Positions 47,955 through 58,480 of a DNA stretch of 64,000 nt are shown piece by piece. The DNA is from an uncultured Algimonas sp. GTDB taxonomy: Bacteria; Pseudomonadota; Alphaproteobacteria; Caulobacterales; Maricaulaceae. The stretch is from assembly GCF_947498175.1 (NCBI RefSeq), contig NZ_CANMJB010000005.1, forward strand, positions 167,495 to 231,494, written 5' to 3'. The first letter of the stretch is position 1; each line of letters starts with the position of its first letter. Position numbers and translations under genes: made by a program. Below the pieces are notes generated by a model. It ran no database searches and was not told where the DNA came from. It saw only the letters and a list, made by a program, of their open reading frames with translations.

Positions 47955-48839
47955 CTAACTCCGTCCCGACAGGCGCGTTTCGATGTGGGCGATGACCTTA
48001 TCGGCGACGTCGATGCCCGTGGCAGTTTCGATGCCTTTCAGGCCGGGCGAGGAGTTGACTTCCATGACCACCGGCCCGCGGTCGGAGCGGAGCAGGTCCA
48101 CGCCGCACATTTCCAGACCCATGGCGCGGGCGCAGGCGAGCGCGGTGGAACGTTCCATGTCGCTGATCTCGGTCACGGTCGCACTGCCGCCCTGGTGCAG
48201 GTTGGAGCGGAAGTCGCCCTCCTTGCCCTTGCGCAGCATGGCGGCCACGACTTCGTCGCCCACGACCAGACAGCGCACGTCTTCGCCGCCGGCTTCCTCG
48301 ATGAATTCCTGCAGGATGATGTCGGACTCGGTGCCGGCGAATGCCTGCATGACCGCCTTGGCCGAACTGTCGTCCTTGAGCAGCATCACCCCGACGCCGT
48401 GCGTGCCTTCCGTGACCTTCAACACGACGGGCGCACCGCCCAGCAGGCCGATCTCTTCGCCCGGATAGTCGTCGCGATGGGTGAAAATGGTGCGCGGCAT
48501 GCCGATGCCGCGTTCGGACATGAGTTGCAGGCTGCGCAGCTTGTCGCGCGATTGCGTTATGCCGAGCGAGGGGTTGAGCGCGAAGACGCCCATGACTTCC
48601 ATCTGCCGCACGATGGTGGTGCCGTAATAGGTGACGGACGCGCCGATGCGCGGGATCAAAGCATCGTAATCGAGCAGCGGCGTCCCTTTATAGAGCAAGC
48701 GAGCGCCGTCGGAGCTGACATCCACGAGGCACTTCATGTGGTCGATGGCGTTGATTTCGTGGCCGCGAGCCTCGGCCGCTTCACGCAGGCGCTTATGCGA
48801 ATAGAGATTGCCGTTGCGGGTGAAGAGGGCGATTTTCAT
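47955..48839 (-). CDS. rimK: ATP-grasp ligase RimK (ribosomal protein S6 glutamate ligase type)
   Basis: 294 residues, the usual RimK length. ATP-grasp features: the GGAPVVLKVTEGTHGVGVML block (about 135-155), LQEFIEEAGGEDVRCLVVGDEVVAAM, the NLHQGGSA segment, and the metal-binding MEVNSSPGLKGIE near 263. E. coli RimK adds Glu residues to the C-terminus of ribosomal protein S6 and makes poly-glutamate. The RimB-like protease gene is next to it (104 bases), matching the known RimK/RimB module. Family members with other targets exist, so the substrate is inferred. Confidence 0.9.
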   Translation of the reverse strand: MKIALFTRNGNLYSHKRLREAAEARGHEINAIDHMKCLVDVSSDGARLLYKGTPLLDYDALIPRIGASVTYYGTTIVRQMEVMGVFALNPSLGITQSRDKLRSLQLMSERGIGMPRTIFTHRDDYPGEEIGLLGGAPVVLKVTEGTHGVGVMLLKDDSSAKAVMQAFAGTESDIILQEFIEEAGGEDVRCLVVGDEVVAAMLRKGKEGDFRSNLHQGGSATVTEISDMERSTALACARAMGLEMCGVDLLRSDRGPVVMEVNSSPGLKGIETATGIDVADKVIAHIETRLSGRS

Positions 48840-48943
48840 GGGGCGTTCCGATCGGATGTCCGGACCGGCCGGTACGGAGTTCTGGTCCTACAGCGCCCGG
48901 CACGTCTTTCCGTTCCAAAGCCGCCTCACCTAGATGAGCGCTC

Positions 48944-49393
48944 CTACCCGTTCGTTGAAGACGGCTTGCCGAGAAGGTAGGAGCGGCTGGGGTCGACGAT
49001 CATGTTGCAGGCCCGCATCGCCCGCCGACCCAGGATCATGTCGTAGCGCATGCGCGTGCGGTCGGCCAAGGTCAGTTCGATCACATGCTCCTGCCCGCCG
49101 AAGGACAGAACCGTTTCGACCGAGTAGCGCACATCGATCTGCCCGCCCGAATTCTTGACCGACCGCATGGCATGGACCGGCAGAACGTGGCGCTGCCAAA
49201 TATCGGTGGACACGCAGTCGACACCGAACTGCACATAGTCCCGGCCGTCCACCGTCACGGGCAAGACGTTATGCGCATGCAGGGCCGACGTCTTCGCGCC
49301 TGTATCGGCTTTCACCTTGAGGGACTGAACGCTGAGGGACGGCAGCGCCACGACTTCGCGCCAACCGATTGTAATGAGCGGACTATCCGTCAT
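48944..49393 (-). CDS. Retropepsin-like ATP-dependent zinc protease family protein (RimB-like)
   Basis: 149 residues of the PF05618 family. It starts with IGWREVVALPSL and has KADTGAKTSALHA, where DTGA is the retropepsin-type active site, then MILGRRAM and MIVDPSRSYLLG. In Pseudomonas, RimB acts with RimK to control S6 modification. The 'zinc protease' family name is historical; the DTGA motif points to an aspartic protease. It probably shares a transcript with rimK. Confidence 0.88.
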   Translation of the reverse strand: MTDSPLITIGWREVVALPSLSVQSLKVKADTGAKTSALHAHNVLPVTVDGRDYVQFGVDCVSTDIWQRHVLPVHAMRSVKNSGGQIDVRYSVETVLSFGGQEHVIELTLADRTRMRYDMILGRRAMRACNMIVDPSRSYLLGKPSSTNG

Positions 49394-49503
49394 GCCTATC
49401 CTTTTCCGAGGCCGGGCCGAGCATCATGCAACGGCGAAAGCGTGATGACGCGAACCGGTAGCGGTATGAACCGTGGAACGAGTATCCATATCGGCATCCG
49501 GAG

Positions 49504-49857
49504 TCAGACCGGGGCCTTTTCGGCACGCCTCATCCACCGGACACCTGCCACGATCAGGAGGCCCATGGCGAGACCCAATGCCGGAATGTAGAGAGCGAGC
49601 TTGAGAGACGTCGCGATCGCTTTCACGCCGAGATAGTCCAAACCGCCATTCAGAATGAGGAGCTGTGCGAAGCCTTCGATCAGGTCGAACGGCACGACAG
49701 CCAATGCAACCGCGATCATGACCCATCCAAACCGGCTCGGCAGGAACCGTCGGAACACCCCGACGAAAAAAGCCGAATAGGCAAACGGGTAGACGATATC
49801 GACCGTACCGGTCAGCCATAGATGCGCGCGGCGCTGCGCGTCCGTCATCTCCGCCAC
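49504..49857 (-). CDS. Small membrane protein of unknown function
   Basis: 117 residues, GTG start in the track (an ATG lies three codons on). About three hydrophobic segments: DIVYPFAYSAFFVGVF, FGWVMIAVALAVVPFDLI and LKLALYIPALGLAMGLLIV. No family is recognised. The upstream small gene on the same strand ends 31 bases before it; the two may be co-transcribed. Confidence 0.6.
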   Translation of the reverse strand: MAEMTDAQRRAHLWLTGTVDIVYPFAYSAFFVGVFRRFLPSRFGWVMIAVALAVVPFDLIEGFAQLLILNGGLDYLGVKAIATSLKLALYIPALGLAMGLLIVAGVRWMRRAEKAPV

Positions 49858-49888
49858 ATAAGCGGCAACGTCAGCGGGGCGAACCGTC

Positions 49889-50026
49889 TCATCGACGACC
49901 CCTGAAATCCCAGATCGTCATGACGAAACCGAATATCAGGGTCAGTACGATTGTCGCCGCACCGTAGCCAAGGATCGCCCTCGGTCGGCTGACATGATCG
50001 ATATAGGAGCGGAACAGCTTCGGCAT
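49889..50026 (-). CDS. Small single-span membrane protein (hypothetical)
   Basis: About 45 residues from ATG 50026 (MPKLFRSYIDHV); the track starts 16 codons earlier. One strong hydrophobic helix, AILGYGAATIVLTLIFGFVMTIWDF, then a basic end. No Shine-Dalgarno sequence is clear, so it is supported only by the membrane helix and by its position before the other membrane gene. Confidence 0.4.
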   Translation of the reverse strand: MPKLFRSYIDHVSRPRAILGYGAATIVLTLIFGFVMTIWDFRGRR

Positions 50027-50150
50027 AACGAGCTTATGGCACATTGCCGGCATCGGGGACCAACGGGACCTCAACGCGTCGATGCCAATCGAATCCGGCT
50101 GATTGGCGCAATGGGCCGCGCCGTTCGCTCATGTCGAAAAGGCCGAAACG

Positions 50151-50180
50151 AAAAGACCCGCCACGATTGTGACGGGTCTT
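50151..50180 (-). terminator. Intrinsic terminator of the S10-spc unit, after rplO
   Basis: On the minus strand AAGACCCG-TCAC and GTGG-CGGGTCTT form a long hairpin around AATC, followed by TTTCGTTTC. It lies 84 bases past the rplO stop. It marks rplO as the last gene of this transcript and separates it from secY. Confidence 0.82.
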
Positions 50181-50263
50181 GTTGATCGTTTTTACAAGAT
50201 CCGGAATGCGTTGGACTTGTGCTTGATGAAGTCCTCGGTGCGGAATCCACCGCCGCCCAGAGC

Positions 50264-51115
50264 CTATTCGTCAGACGATTTCTTCTTGGCGGCAGGCGTT
50301 TTCTTCTTGGCTGGCGCTTTCTTGGCCGGAGCCTTCTTCGCCTTGGCGGCCGTATCGGCCTTGGCCGGGGCTTTCTTGGGCGAAGCCTTTTTGGCGGGCG
50401 CCGTCTTGGCCGGGGCTTTCGCTTTGGCGGCCGGTTTCTTCTTGGCCGGAGCTTTCTTCTTCGGCGCCACTTTCTCAGCCACATCGCCGGCCTTGTCGGC
50501 CACGGCATCGGCGGCGTCGGAGACGGCTTCGGCTGCATCTTCGACGGCGGCAGCCGTCTTGGCGACGGCTTTCTTGGCCGTTTTCTTCACGGCCTTCTTG
50601 GCGGTCTCTGCGGCTTTCGCGACCACGCCCTTGTCGCGCGTCACGCGCTCAGGCTTGCCTTCGACGACCGTGATGCTTCCCTTGGCCCCTTCGACGATGC
50701 CCAACGCGCCCTTGGTGGCGGAAGCGACGTGCAGGTCGAGCGCACTCGACAACTCGCCATTGCCGATGATGCGCACGCCGTCATGGGCGCGGCGGATCAC
50801 GCCGGCGCGCACGAGCGCTTCGGCGTCGAGCTTGTCGCCTTTCTTGATCTTGCCGGACTGGATGGCGCGTTCGAGATTGGCGATGGAAAGTTCGGCATAG
50901 CGCTTGCGGTTGGGCTTGTTGAAGCCGCGTTTGGGCAGGCGCATATGGATCGGCATCTGGCCGCCCTCGAAGCCGTTGATCGAAACACCGCTGCGGGACT
51001 TCTGACCCTTGACGCCACGACCGGCGGTCTTGCCCTTTCCGGAGCCGATACCGCGACCGACGCGCTTGCGCTGTTTTGTGGCGCCGGGATTGTCGCTCAG
51101 TTCGTTGAGACGCAT
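50264..51115 (-). CDS. rplO: 50S ribosomal protein L15 with a long basic C-terminal tail
   Basis: 283 residues instead of the usual 145-165. Residues 1-158 are a normal L15: [52 protein letters not shown] and the C-terminal [17 protein letters not shown]. Residues about 160-283 are almost only Lys, Ala and Pro with a short acidic middle ([21 protein letters not shown]), ending [24 protein letters not shown], like bacterial histone H1-like or AlgP tails. The reading frame is clean and ends before the operon terminator. Confidence 0.95.
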   Translation of the reverse strand: MRLNELSDNPGATKQRKRVGRGIGSGKGKTAGRGVKGQKSRSGVSINGFEGGQMPIHMRLPKRGFNKPNRKRYAELSIANLERAIQSGKIKKGDKLDAEALVRAGVIRRAHDGVRIIGNGELSSALDLHVASATKGALGIVEGAKGSITVVEGKPERVTRDKGVVAKAAETAKKAVKKTAKKAVAKTAAAVEDAAEAVSDAADAVADKAGDVAEKVAPKKKAPAKKKPAAKAKAPAKTAPAKKASPKKAPAKADTAAKAKKAPAKKAPAKKKTPAAKKKSSDE

Positions 51116-51244
51116 TGTTCTTGCCTTTCTCCGCCTACGGCTCCGCTCGGGATGCCCGCTTCGGCGTCGCCGGATCTGTCCGGCTTAGGAGTGAAAAGAG
51201 CGCGGATAGCCGCGCCCCTCTTGAAAACGAAAGCAGCGCGGGCG
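51116..51244 (-). promoter_or_regulatory. rpmD-rplO spacer with a hairpin
   Basis: 129 bases, unusually long for this operon. It contains GCGCGGATAGCCGCGC at 51199-51214, a 6-bp GC stem with a 4-base loop, but no T run. It could slow or partly terminate transcription before rplO. Evidence is weak. Confidence 0.3.
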
Positions 51245-51433
51245 CTACTCTTCGACGATCTCCACCATGTGGGAGACCTTGGCGATCATGCCGCGCACGG
51301 ACGGCGTGTCTTCGAGTTCGCGCACGCGGCCCATCTTGTTCAGTCCGAGACCGACCAGGGTGGCACGCTGGTCCGGCTTGCGGCGGATCGGCGAGCCCGT
51401 CTGGCGAACCTTGAGTGTCTTTTTACTAGCCAC
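51245..51433 (-). CDS. rpmD: 50S ribosomal protein L30
   Basis: 62 residues, GTG start directly after the rpsE stop (TAAGTGGCT). Sequence [32 protein letters not shown] matches the L30 fold. Normal length for the family. Confidence 0.96.
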   Translation of the reverse strand: MASKKTLKVRQTGSPIRRKPDQRATLVGLGLNKMGRVRELEDTPSVRGMIAKVSHMVEIVEE

Positions 51434-52015
51434 TTAAGCCTCCAACGCTTCCGGGGCCGACGCGCCGTCATTGCGGCGTTCGATGATGTCGGCGACCTTC
51501 TTGCCACGCTTGGCGGCCACGGTCCGCGGAGATTCCATCCGCTTCAGGCCGTCGAACGTCGCCCGGATCATGTTGTACGGGTTGGACGTGCCGTTGGACT
51601 TGGCGACGACGTCCTGGACGCCGAGGCATTCCATGACGGCGCGCATCGGACCCCCGGCGATCACGCCCGTTCCGGGAGGCGCCGCCCGCATCATGATCTT
51701 GCCAGCGCCGTGACGGCCCTTGACATCGTGATGCAGCGTGCGGCCTTCGCGCAGCGGCACGCGGATCATCGTCTTCTTGGCTTCCTCGGTCGCCTTGCGG
51801 ATCGCTTCGGGCACTTCGCGGGCCTTGCCCTTGCCGAAGCCGACCCGGCCGTTTTCGTCACCGACGATGACCAGAGCGGCGAAGCTCATGTTCCGGCCGC
51901 CTTTGACCGTCTTGGCCACGCGGTTGATGTGGACCAACCGGTCGACCATGCCGTCATTGTCGTCGTCGCGACCCCGGCCGCGGCCACCGCCGCGATTATC
52001 GTTTCTTCCTGCCAT
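51434..52015 (-). CDS. rpsE: 30S ribosomal protein S5
   Basis: 193 residues. The N-terminus has a Gly/Arg/Asp-rich stretch ([18 protein letters not shown]), then the core [33 protein letters not shown] and [39 protein letters not shown]. It lies 9 bases after rplR. Confidence 0.98.
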   Translation of the reverse strand: MAGRNDNRGGGRGRGRDDDNDGMVDRLVHINRVAKTVKGGRNMSFAALVIVGDENGRVGFGKGKAREVPEAIRKATEEAKKTMIRVPLREGRTLHHDVKGRHGAGKIMMRAAPPGTGVIAGGPMRAVMECLGVQDVVAKSNGTSNPYNMIRATFDGLKRMESPRTVAAKRGKKVADIIERRNDGASAPEALEA

Positions 52016-52024
52016 GATCGTTCC

Positions 52025-52378
52025 TTAAAACTTCAGGCCGGCTTCGCGCGCGGCATCGGCCAGCGCCTTGACGCGGCCATGATAGAGGTAGGCGCCGCGG
52101 TCGAAGACCACGTCGGTCACGCCGGCCTTGGTCGACCGCTCGGCGATGAGCTTGCCGATGCGGCTCGCGGCGGCCATGTCGCCGCCCTTTTGGCTCTTGT
52201 CTTCGAGCGTCGACGCCGACGCGACGGTCACGCCGCGTGCATCGTCGATGACCTGGACGGAGATGTTCTTGTCCGACCGGTGAACCGAGAGACGCGGACG
52301 GCCCTGGCTGTGTTTCTTGAGGCGGCGGCGCACGCGTTGCGCGCGGCGCTTCATGGATTTGTGAGCGGAGGAAGCCAT
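52025..52378 (-). CDS. rplR: 50S ribosomal protein L18
   Basis: 117 residues from ATG 52378, which overlaps the rplF stop by one base (TAATG). [36 protein letters not shown] and [28 protein letters not shown] are typical L18; it binds 5S rRNA. The longer ORF in the track includes rplF sequence in another frame. Confidence 0.98.
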   Translation of the reverse strand: MASSAHKSMKRRAQRVRRRLKKHSQGRPRLSVHRSDKNISVQVIDDARGVTVASASTLEDKSQKGGDMAAASRIGKLIAERSTKAGVTDVVFDRGAYLYHGRVKALADAAREAGLKF

Positions 52379-52911
52379 TATTTCTTCTTCCCTTCTTTCT
52401 GGCGCACATATTCGCCGACATAGCGCACGCCCTTGCCCTTGTAGGGCTCGGGCTTGCGGAAGGCGCGGATTTCCGCGGCGACCTGGCCGACTTTCTGCTT
52501 GTCGATACCCGACACGACGATCGAGGTCGGCTTGGGCGCCTCGATCTTGATGCCTTCGGGCGGCGTGTAGTTGACGTCGTGGGAATAGCCCAGCTGCATG
52601 GTGATGCCGGTGCCCTTGGCCTGGGCCCGGTAGCCCACGCCGCGCAGTTCCAGCGCCTTGGTGTAGCCGTTCGTGACGCCTTCGATCATGTTGGCGACCA
52701 TGGTGCGGGCCATGCCCCACATGGCGCTGCCATTCTTGGCGCCGTCGGCGACATCGAGACTCAGCTCATTGTCGGCGAACGAGCCTTTGACGACGTCCGG
52801 AAGCGTGAAGGACAGCTCGCCCTTCGGACCTTTGACGGACACGGTCTGGCCGGTTTGCGTCAGCGTGACGCCGCTTGGCACCGTGACGGGCTTTTTGCCG
52901 ATACGTGACAT
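52378..52911 (-). CDS. rplF: 50S ribosomal protein L6
   Basis: 177 residues: [33 protein letters not shown] at the N-terminus and the rRNA-binding [21 protein letters not shown], then [26 protein letters not shown]. Standard length. The start lies 14 bases after rpsH. Confidence 0.98.
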   Translation of the reverse strand: MSRIGKKPVTVPSGVTLTQTGQTVSVKGPKGELSFTLPDVVKGSFADNELSLDVADGAKNGSAMWGMARTMVANMIEGVTNGYTKALELRGVGYRAQAKGTGITMQLGYSHDVNYTPPEGIKIEAPKPTSIVVSGIDKQKVGQVAAEIRAFRKPEPYKGKGVRYVGEYVRQKEGKKK

Positions 52912-52925
52912 GGTTCGCCCTTTCC

Positions 52926-53324
52926 TTAAGAGACCTGGCAGAGGACTTCGCCGCCGACATTGTTTTCGCGGGCAGCGGTGTCGCTCATGACGCCCTTGGG
53001 CGTGGACAGGATGGAGATGCCGAGACCGTTGCGCACTTGCGGCAGGGTCTTGACGGATGAATAGACGCGGCGGCCCGGCTTGGAGATGCGCTTGATCTCG
53101 CGGATGACCGCTTCGCCTTCGAAATATTTCAGCTCGACCTCGAAGACGCGGAAACCCTTGTCGTTCTTGGCTTCGGAATAGCCGCGAATGAAACCTTCGT
53201 CGGCCAGCACGTCGAGGACGCGGCCGCGCAGGTTCGACGCCGGCGTCGTGACGGACGAGCGGCCGCGCATGATGGCATTGCGGATGCGGGTGAGCATATC
53301 GCCGAGGGGATCGGAAAAAGACAT
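52926..53324 (-). CDS. rpsH: 30S ribosomal protein S8
   Basis: 132 residues from ATG 53324 ([17 protein letters not shown]); the track's upstream 43 codons overlap rpsN. C-terminal [30 protein letters not shown] is the conserved S8 end. S8 binds helix 21 of 16S rRNA and, in E. coli, represses the spc operon. Confidence 0.98.
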   Translation of the reverse strand: MSFSDPLGDMLTRIRNAIMRGRSSVTTPASNLRGRVLDVLADEGFIRGYSEAKNDKGFRVFEVELKYFEGEAVIREIKRISKPGRRVYSSVKTLPQVRNGLGISILSTPKGVMSDTAARENNVGGEVLCQVS

Positions 53325-53335
53325 GTCCTGTCCTC

Positions 53336-53641
53336 CTACCAGCTGGACTTGGTGAGACCGGGGATCAGACCCTGGCTGCCGAGTTCGCGCAGGGCGATCC
53401 GGCTCATTTTCATCTTGCGATAGTAACCGCGCGGACGGCCCGTGACCTGGCACCGGTTGCGCACGCGCGACGGGGCGGAATTGCGCGGCAGCGAAGCGAG
53501 CTTCAACTGCGCGGCGAACCGCTCTTCGACCGGAAGATCCTTGTTGCGCGCAATATCCTTGAGCAGCGCGCGCTTGGCGGCATATTGGGCCACCATGCGC
53601 TGGCGCTTCATGTTGCGCTCGACTGAACTGACTTTAGCCAT
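53336..53641 (-). CDS. rpsN: 30S ribosomal protein S14 (zinc-free long form)
   Basis: 101 residues. It ends [40 protein letters not shown]. The CxxC pairs of the zinc form are missing, so this is the long C-minus type usual in proteobacteria. An 88-base gap separates it from rplE. Confidence 0.98.
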   Translation of the reverse strand: MAKVSSVERNMKRQRMVAQYAAKRALLKDIARNKDLPVEERFAAQLKLASLPRNSAPSRVRNRCQVTGRPRGYYRKMKMSRIALRELGSQGLIPGLTKSSW

Positions 53642-53729
53642 TCAAATTTTCTCCTGTTGCGGCGCCATCAAAGGCCCGCTTCGCTCGCTGCGTTCGCTCT
53701 ACTTCCAACCCGAAATCCCTCGGGGCCCA

Positions 53730-54284
53730 TCATTTGGGGAAAGGGAAGTTGAGCGCGGCCAGCAATGCCTTTGCTTCTTCGTCCGTCCGGGCGCTTGTCT
53801 GCACCACGATATCCATCCCGCGGGTGGCATCGGACTTGTCGTAATTGATTTCCGGGAAGACCAGCAGGTCGTTCAGACCCATGGCGAAGTTCCCGTTGCC
53901 GTCGAACGACTTGGCGTTCAGTCCGCGAAAGTCGCGCACGCGCGGCAGGGCGATGTTGGTCAGACGGTCGATGAATTCCCACATCCGGTCGCGCCGCAGC
54001 GTGACCTTGGCGCCGATGACCATGCCGTCGCGCAGCTTGAAACCGGCGATGGATTTCTTCGACGTCGTCGGCAGAGGCTTCTGGCCGGCGATGAGCGACA
54101 GCTCCTCGATGGCGGCTTCGACCTTCTTCTTGTCGGCGACGCCTTCGCCCAGACCCATGTTCAGGACGACTTTCTCGACCTTGGGAATCTGCAGCTCGTT
54201 CGTGTAGCCGAACTGTTCCTTGAGCGCAGGACGGATCTCGTCGCGATAGACGGCCGCGAGGCGGGGTTCGTAAGGCTTAGACAT
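53730..54284 (-). CDS. rplE: 50S ribosomal protein L5
   Basis: 184 residues from ATG 54284 ([13 protein letters not shown]), overlapping the end of rplX by 8 bases. [37 protein letters not shown] and [27 protein letters not shown] are typical; it binds 5S rRNA and contacts P-site tRNA. Confidence 0.98.
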   Translation of the reverse strand: MSKPYEPRLAAVYRDEIRPALKEQFGYTNELQIPKVEKVVLNMGLGEGVADKKKVEAAIEELSLIAGQKPLPTTSKKSIAGFKLRDGMVIGAKVTLRRDRMWEFIDRLTNIALPRVRDFRGLNAKSFDGNGNFAMGLNDLLVFPEINYDKSDATRGMDIVVQTSARTDEEAKALLAALNFPFPK

Positions 54285-54597
54285 CGATGACCTCCCCGGA
54301 TTTGCGGGCGACGCGCACTTTCTGGCCGTCCTTGAGCGTCTTGAAACCGACGCGGGTCGGCACATCGTCCTTCGGATCGATGTGGGCGACGTTGGAAATG
54401 TGGATCGGCGCCTCGAAGGTGCGGATGCCGCCTTCGGGATCGACCTGGCTGGGGCGGACGTGGCGTTTGACGACGCGCACCCCTTCGACGACGACGCGAT
54501 GTTCCTTCGGGATCACGCGAAGGACGTTGCCCTTCTTGCCCTTGTCGGCACCCGCGATCACGACGACATAGTCGCCCTTCTTGATCTTCGCAGCCAT
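54277..54597 (-). CDS. rplX: 50S ribosomal protein L24
   Basis: 106 residues with the KOW motif [35 protein letters not shown] and [28 protein letters not shown]. Assembly-initiating protein of the large subunit. Overlaps rplE; 2 bases after rplN. Confidence 0.98.
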   Translation of the reverse strand: MAAKIKKGDYVVVIAGADKGKKGNVLRVIPKEHRVVVEGVRVVKRHVRPSQVDPEGGIRTFEAPIHISNVAHIDPKDDVPTRVGFKTLKDGQKVRVARKSGEVIDV

Positions 54598-54599
54598 GA

Positions 54600-54968
54600 C
54601 TACAGCACCTCCGGTGCCAGCGACACGATCTTCATGTGGTTCTTGGCGCGCAGTTCGCGGGGAACCGGGCCGAAGATCCGCGTGCCGATCGGCTCGCCAT
54701 TATTGTTGATGATGACGGCCGCATTGCCGTCGAAACGGATCACGGAGCCGTCGCGGCGCTGGATGTCCTTGCGGACACGAACGACGACGGCCTTGCGCAC
54801 GTCGCCCTTCTTGACCTTGCCGCGCGGAATCGCTTCCTTGACGGACACGACGATGGTGTCGCCGACATGGGCGTAGCGGCGCTTGGAGCCGCCCAGCACC
54901 TTGATGCACTGGACACGGCGGGCGCCGCTATTGTCCGCGACATCCAGATTGGATTGCATCTGAATCAT
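54600..54968 (-). CDS. rplN: 50S ribosomal protein L14
   Basis: 122 residues from ATG 54968 ([33 protein letters not shown]). The family length is exactly 122, and the C-terminal [24 protein letters not shown] is conserved. The track adds 32 codons upstream that have no counterpart. Confidence 0.98.
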   Translation of the reverse strand: MIQMQSNLDVADNSGARRVQCIKVLGGSKRRYAHVGDTIVVSVKEAIPRGKVKKGDVRKAVVVRVRKDIQRRDGSVIRFDGNAAVIINNNGEPIGTRIFGPVPRELRAKNHMKIVSLAPEVL

Positions 54969-55018
54969 GGGTTTCTTCCTTAAGCTTGGGAGTATCGTCG
55001 TGACAGGAGGCGCGAGCC

Positions 55019-55249
55019 TTATGCCGTGACGACTTCCCAGGTCTTGGTCTTGCTCTTGGGCGGACATTCGATGATGCGCACCTTGTCGCCGACCTTGTGG
55101 GCGTTGGCTTCGTCGTGGGCGTGGTAACGCTTGGACCGGCGAATGGTTTTCTTCAGCAGCGGATGCAGGAACTGACGCTCCACCTTGACCACGATGGTCT
55201 TCTCACCCTTGTCGGACACGACGGTCCCGGACAGAATACGTTTGGGCAT
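55019..55249 (-). CDS. rpsQ: 30S ribosomal protein S17
   Basis: 76 residues: [47 protein letters not shown] with the C-terminal [15 protein letters not shown]. Standard S17 OB-fold protein, four bases after rpmC. Confidence 0.98.
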   Translation of the reverse strand: MPKRILSGTVVSDKGEKTIVVKVERQFLHPLLKKTIRRSKRYHAHDEANAHKVGDKVRIIECPPKSKTKTWEVVTA

Positions 55250-55253
55250 GCGC

Positions 55254-55478
55254 TTACGCCTCCGTTTTCTTGGCGTCAGCTTTACGCTGGTTCTGCAGTG
55301 TCTTGACGCGCGCGACGGCCCGACGGACTTCGCGGACGCGCGCCGTGCTTTGCAGCTGGCCGGTCGCGTCCTGGAAGCGCAGGTTGAACTGCTCCTTCTT
55401 CAGGGTCAGCAACGTGTCGGACAGCTGGTCGTCGGAGAGCTGGCGCAGCTCGTCCACTTTGAGATTCTTGTCGGCCAT
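55254..55478 (-). CDS. rpmC: 50S ribosomal protein L29
   Basis: 74 residues: [55 protein letters not shown]. Two-helix L29, which lies at the peptide exit tunnel. A short Lys/Ala-rich end follows. Confidence 0.97.
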   Translation of the reverse strand: MADKNLKVDELRQLSDDQLSDTLLTLKKEQFNLRFQDATGQLQSTARVREVRRAVARVKTLQNQRKADAKKTEA

Positions 55479-55480
55479 GG

Positions 55481-55903
55481 CTAGTTCGCTCCCTCACCCG
55501 GACGCGTGACAATCTTCGTCTTGATCGGCAGCTTGGCGGCGCCCAGGCGCAACGCTTCGCGCGCGACGTCATCGGAGACGCCGTCGATTTCGAACATGAT
55601 CCGGCCCGGCTTGACCTTGCAGGCCCAGAACTCGACCGAACCCTTACCTTTACCCATGCGGACTTCGGTGGGCTTCTTGGTCACGGGCACATCCGGGAAG
55701 ATCCGGATCCAAACGCGGCCGGCGCGTTTCATGTGACGCGTGATCGCACGGCGGGTCGCCTCGATCTGACGCGCGGTCACCCGCTCGGGCTCCAGAGCCT
55801 TCAGACCGTAGGAGCCGAAGGTCAGCGCGGTGCCGCCCTTGGCCGTTCCCTTGATCCGGCCCTTAAAAGCCTTGCGGAACTTGGTTCTTTTTGGCTGACG
55901 CAT
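55481..55903 (-). CDS. rplP: 50S ribosomal protein L16
   Basis: 140 residues: [54 protein letters not shown], then [28 protein letters not shown]. Family length and motifs are normal. It helps place tRNA in the A site. Confidence 0.98.
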   Translation of the reverse strand: MRQPKRTKFRKAFKGRIKGTAKGGTALTFGSYGLKALEPERVTARQIEATRRAITRHMKRAGRVWIRIFPDVPVTKKPTEVRMGKGKGSVEFWACKVKPGRIMFEIDGVSDDVAREALRLGAAKLPIKTKIVTRPGEGAN

Positions 55904-55915
55904 AGCGGAAGCCTC

Positions 55916-56664
<749 letters not shown>

Positions 56665-56665
<1 letters not shown>

Positions 56666-57048
56666 TATGCGGCCTCCTCTTCGACTTCTTTCACGACGAT
56701 GGTGAGCTCCGAGAACGGCTTGAGGATCCGCGCGCCGCGACCCCGGGCCCGGGCCCGGAAGCGCTTCATCACGAAGTTCTTGCCGACATAGGCTTCGGAA
56801 ACGATCAGATTGTCGATGTCCAGATTGTGATTGTTCTCGGCGTTCGCAATGGCGGACTCCAACACCTTCTTCACTTCACCGGAAATCCGCTTGTGCGAGA
56901 ATTCCAGATCGGCGAGCGCCGCGTCCACTTTCTTGCCGCGGATGAGCTGAGCCACGAGGTTCAGCTTCTGCGGCGAGATGCGGATCATGCGCAGCTTTGC
57001 GCGAGCCTCGTTGTCGGCGAGCCGACGAGCTTGTTTCTGTTTGGCCAT
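56665..57048 (-). CDS. rplV: 50S ribosomal protein L22
   Basis: 127 residues. [60 protein letters not shown] and the beta-hairpin [25 protein letters not shown] that lines the exit tunnel. Normal length. Confidence 0.98.
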
Positions 57049-57053
57049 CGGGT

Positions 57054-57332
57054 CTATCTCCGCTTGGCTTTTTTATCGGCCGTGTGGCCGTAATAGGTGC
57101 GCGTCGGCGCGAATTCGCCGAGCTTGTGACCGACCATGTCTTCGTCCACCAGAACGGGCACGAACTTGCGGCCATTGTGGACCTGAAAGGTCAGCCCGAC
57201 GAAATTCGGCATGATGGTGGAGCGGCGCGACCAGGTCTTGATCGGCTTGCGGCGACCTTCGGCGTGGGACGCCTCGGCCTTCTTGAGCAGATACCCGTCG
57301 ACAAACGGGCCTTTCCATACGGAGCGTGGCAT
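57054..57332 (-). CDS. rpsS: 30S ribosomal protein S19
   Basis: 92 residues: [68 protein letters not shown]. Standard S19 in the head of the small subunit. Confidence 0.98.
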   Translation of the reverse strand: MPRSVWKGPFVDGYLLKKAEASHAEGRRKPIKTWSRRSTIMPNFVGLTFQVHNGRKFVPVLVDEDMVGHKLGEFAPTRTYYGHTADKKAKRR

Positions 57333-57346
57333 AGTCCGGGCCCTTC

Positions 57347-58180
57347 CTAGCGTTTCTTCTTCGCGTGACGCGAACGGATGATGAATTTGTCGGTCGACTT
57401 GTTGGACCGCGTGCGCGCGCCCTTGGTCGGCTTACCCCAGGGCGTCACCGGGTGACGACCACCGGAGGTCCGGCCTTCGCCGCCACCATGCGGGTGATCG
57501 ACCGGGTTCATGGCCACGCCGCGAACGGATGGGCGAACCCCCAACCAACGCTTGCGGCCGGCCTTGCCGAGATTGATGTTCATGTGGTCGGGGTTGGACA
57601 CGGCACCGACCGTCGCCAGACAGGTCTGGTGGATCATGCGCATCTCGCCGGACTTCAGGCGGACCTGCGCGTAGCCTTCGGACCGGCCGACCAGCTGGGC
57701 GTAGGCACCGGCGGAGCGGGCGATCTGACCGCCCTTGCCAGGCTTCATCTCGATATTGTGGATGATCGTCCCGACCGGCATGGCGCGCAGCGGCATGGTG
57801 TTGCCGGGCTTCACATCGGCACGCTCGGCCGACAGGACGGTGTCGCCCTCGGCCAGGCGCTGCGGCGCGATGATGTAGGACTTCTCGCCGTCCTTGTACT
57901 GGATCAGGGCGATGAAGGCCGTGCGGTTCGGATCATACTCCAGCCGCAGCACGGTCGCTTCGCCACCCTTGGTCCGCTTGAAGTCGATCTTGCGGTAGAG
58001 GCGCTTGTGGCCCCCGCCCTGACGGCGCGACGTGATGCGGCCCGTATTGTTGCGGCCGCCGGTCTTGGTCAGACCTTCGGTGAGGCTCTTTTCGGGGCGG
58101 CCCTTGTGGAGCTCCTTGCGGTCGACCTGAACCAGGTGACGCCGGGACGGGCTCGTCGGATTGAATGTCTTCAAAGCCAT
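57347..58180 (-). CDS. rplB: 50S ribosomal protein L2
   Basis: 277 residues. [33 protein letters not shown] at the start and the essential C-terminal loop [38 protein letters not shown], which sits near the peptidyl-transferase centre. Normal family length. Four bases after rplW. Confidence 0.99.
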   Translation of the reverse strand: MALKTFNPTSPSRRHLVQVDRKELHKGRPEKSLTEGLTKTGGRNNTGRITSRRQGGGHKRLYRKIDFKRTKGGEATVLRLEYDPNRTAFIALIQYKDGEKSYIIAPQRLAEGDTVLSAERADVKPGNTMPLRAMPVGTIIHNIEMKPGKGGQIARSAGAYAQLVGRSEGYAQVRLKSGEMRMIHQTCLATVGAVSNPDHMNINLGKAGRKRWLGVRPSVRGVAMNPVDHPHGGGEGRTSGGRHPVTPWGKPTKGARTRSNKSTDKFIIRSRHAKKKR

Positions 58181-58183
58181 GAT

Positions 58184-58480
58184 CTAGAGTCCTGTCGCAA
58201 TATCGATGGTGTCGCCGTCTTTCAGCGTCACGACGGCTTTCTTGACGTCGGACCGGCGACCCGGGCGACCGCGGAAGCGCTTCGTCTTGCCCTTGGTCAG
58301 GATCGTGTTCACGGCGGTCACGGACACGTTGAACAACTGCTCGACGGCGGCCTTGATCTCGGTCTTGTTGGACGAGATCGGCACCTCGAACACGATTTGG
58401 TTGTTCTCGGCGACGATGGTCGATTTCTCGGTGATGACCGGAGTCAGGACCGTATCGTAATGTTTCGGCGTCGCGCTCAT
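58184..58480 (-). CDS. rplW: 50S ribosomal protein L23
   Basis: 98 residues: [65 protein letters not shown]. Docking protein for trigger factor and SRP at the tunnel exit. Its start overlaps the rplD stop by 4 bases (ATGA). Confidence 0.98.
   Translation of the reverse strand: MSATPKHYDTVLTPVITEKSTIVAENNQIVFEVPISSNKTEIKAAVEQLFNVSVTAVNTILTKGKTKRFRGRPGRRSDVKKAVVTLKDGDTIDIATGL

Noticed and set aside
50280-50640. Low-complexity repeat or sequencing artefact in place of L15 tail
   Set aside because: The Lys/Ala/Pro stretch is not a simple DNA repeat; codons vary and the frame stays open to a stop before a terminator, so I treat it as real coding sequence.
50219-52423. 734-codon ORF on the plus strand
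   Set aside because: It lies opposite rplO, rpmD, rpsE and rplR and arises because these genes avoid certain codons. No family, no ribosome-binding site.
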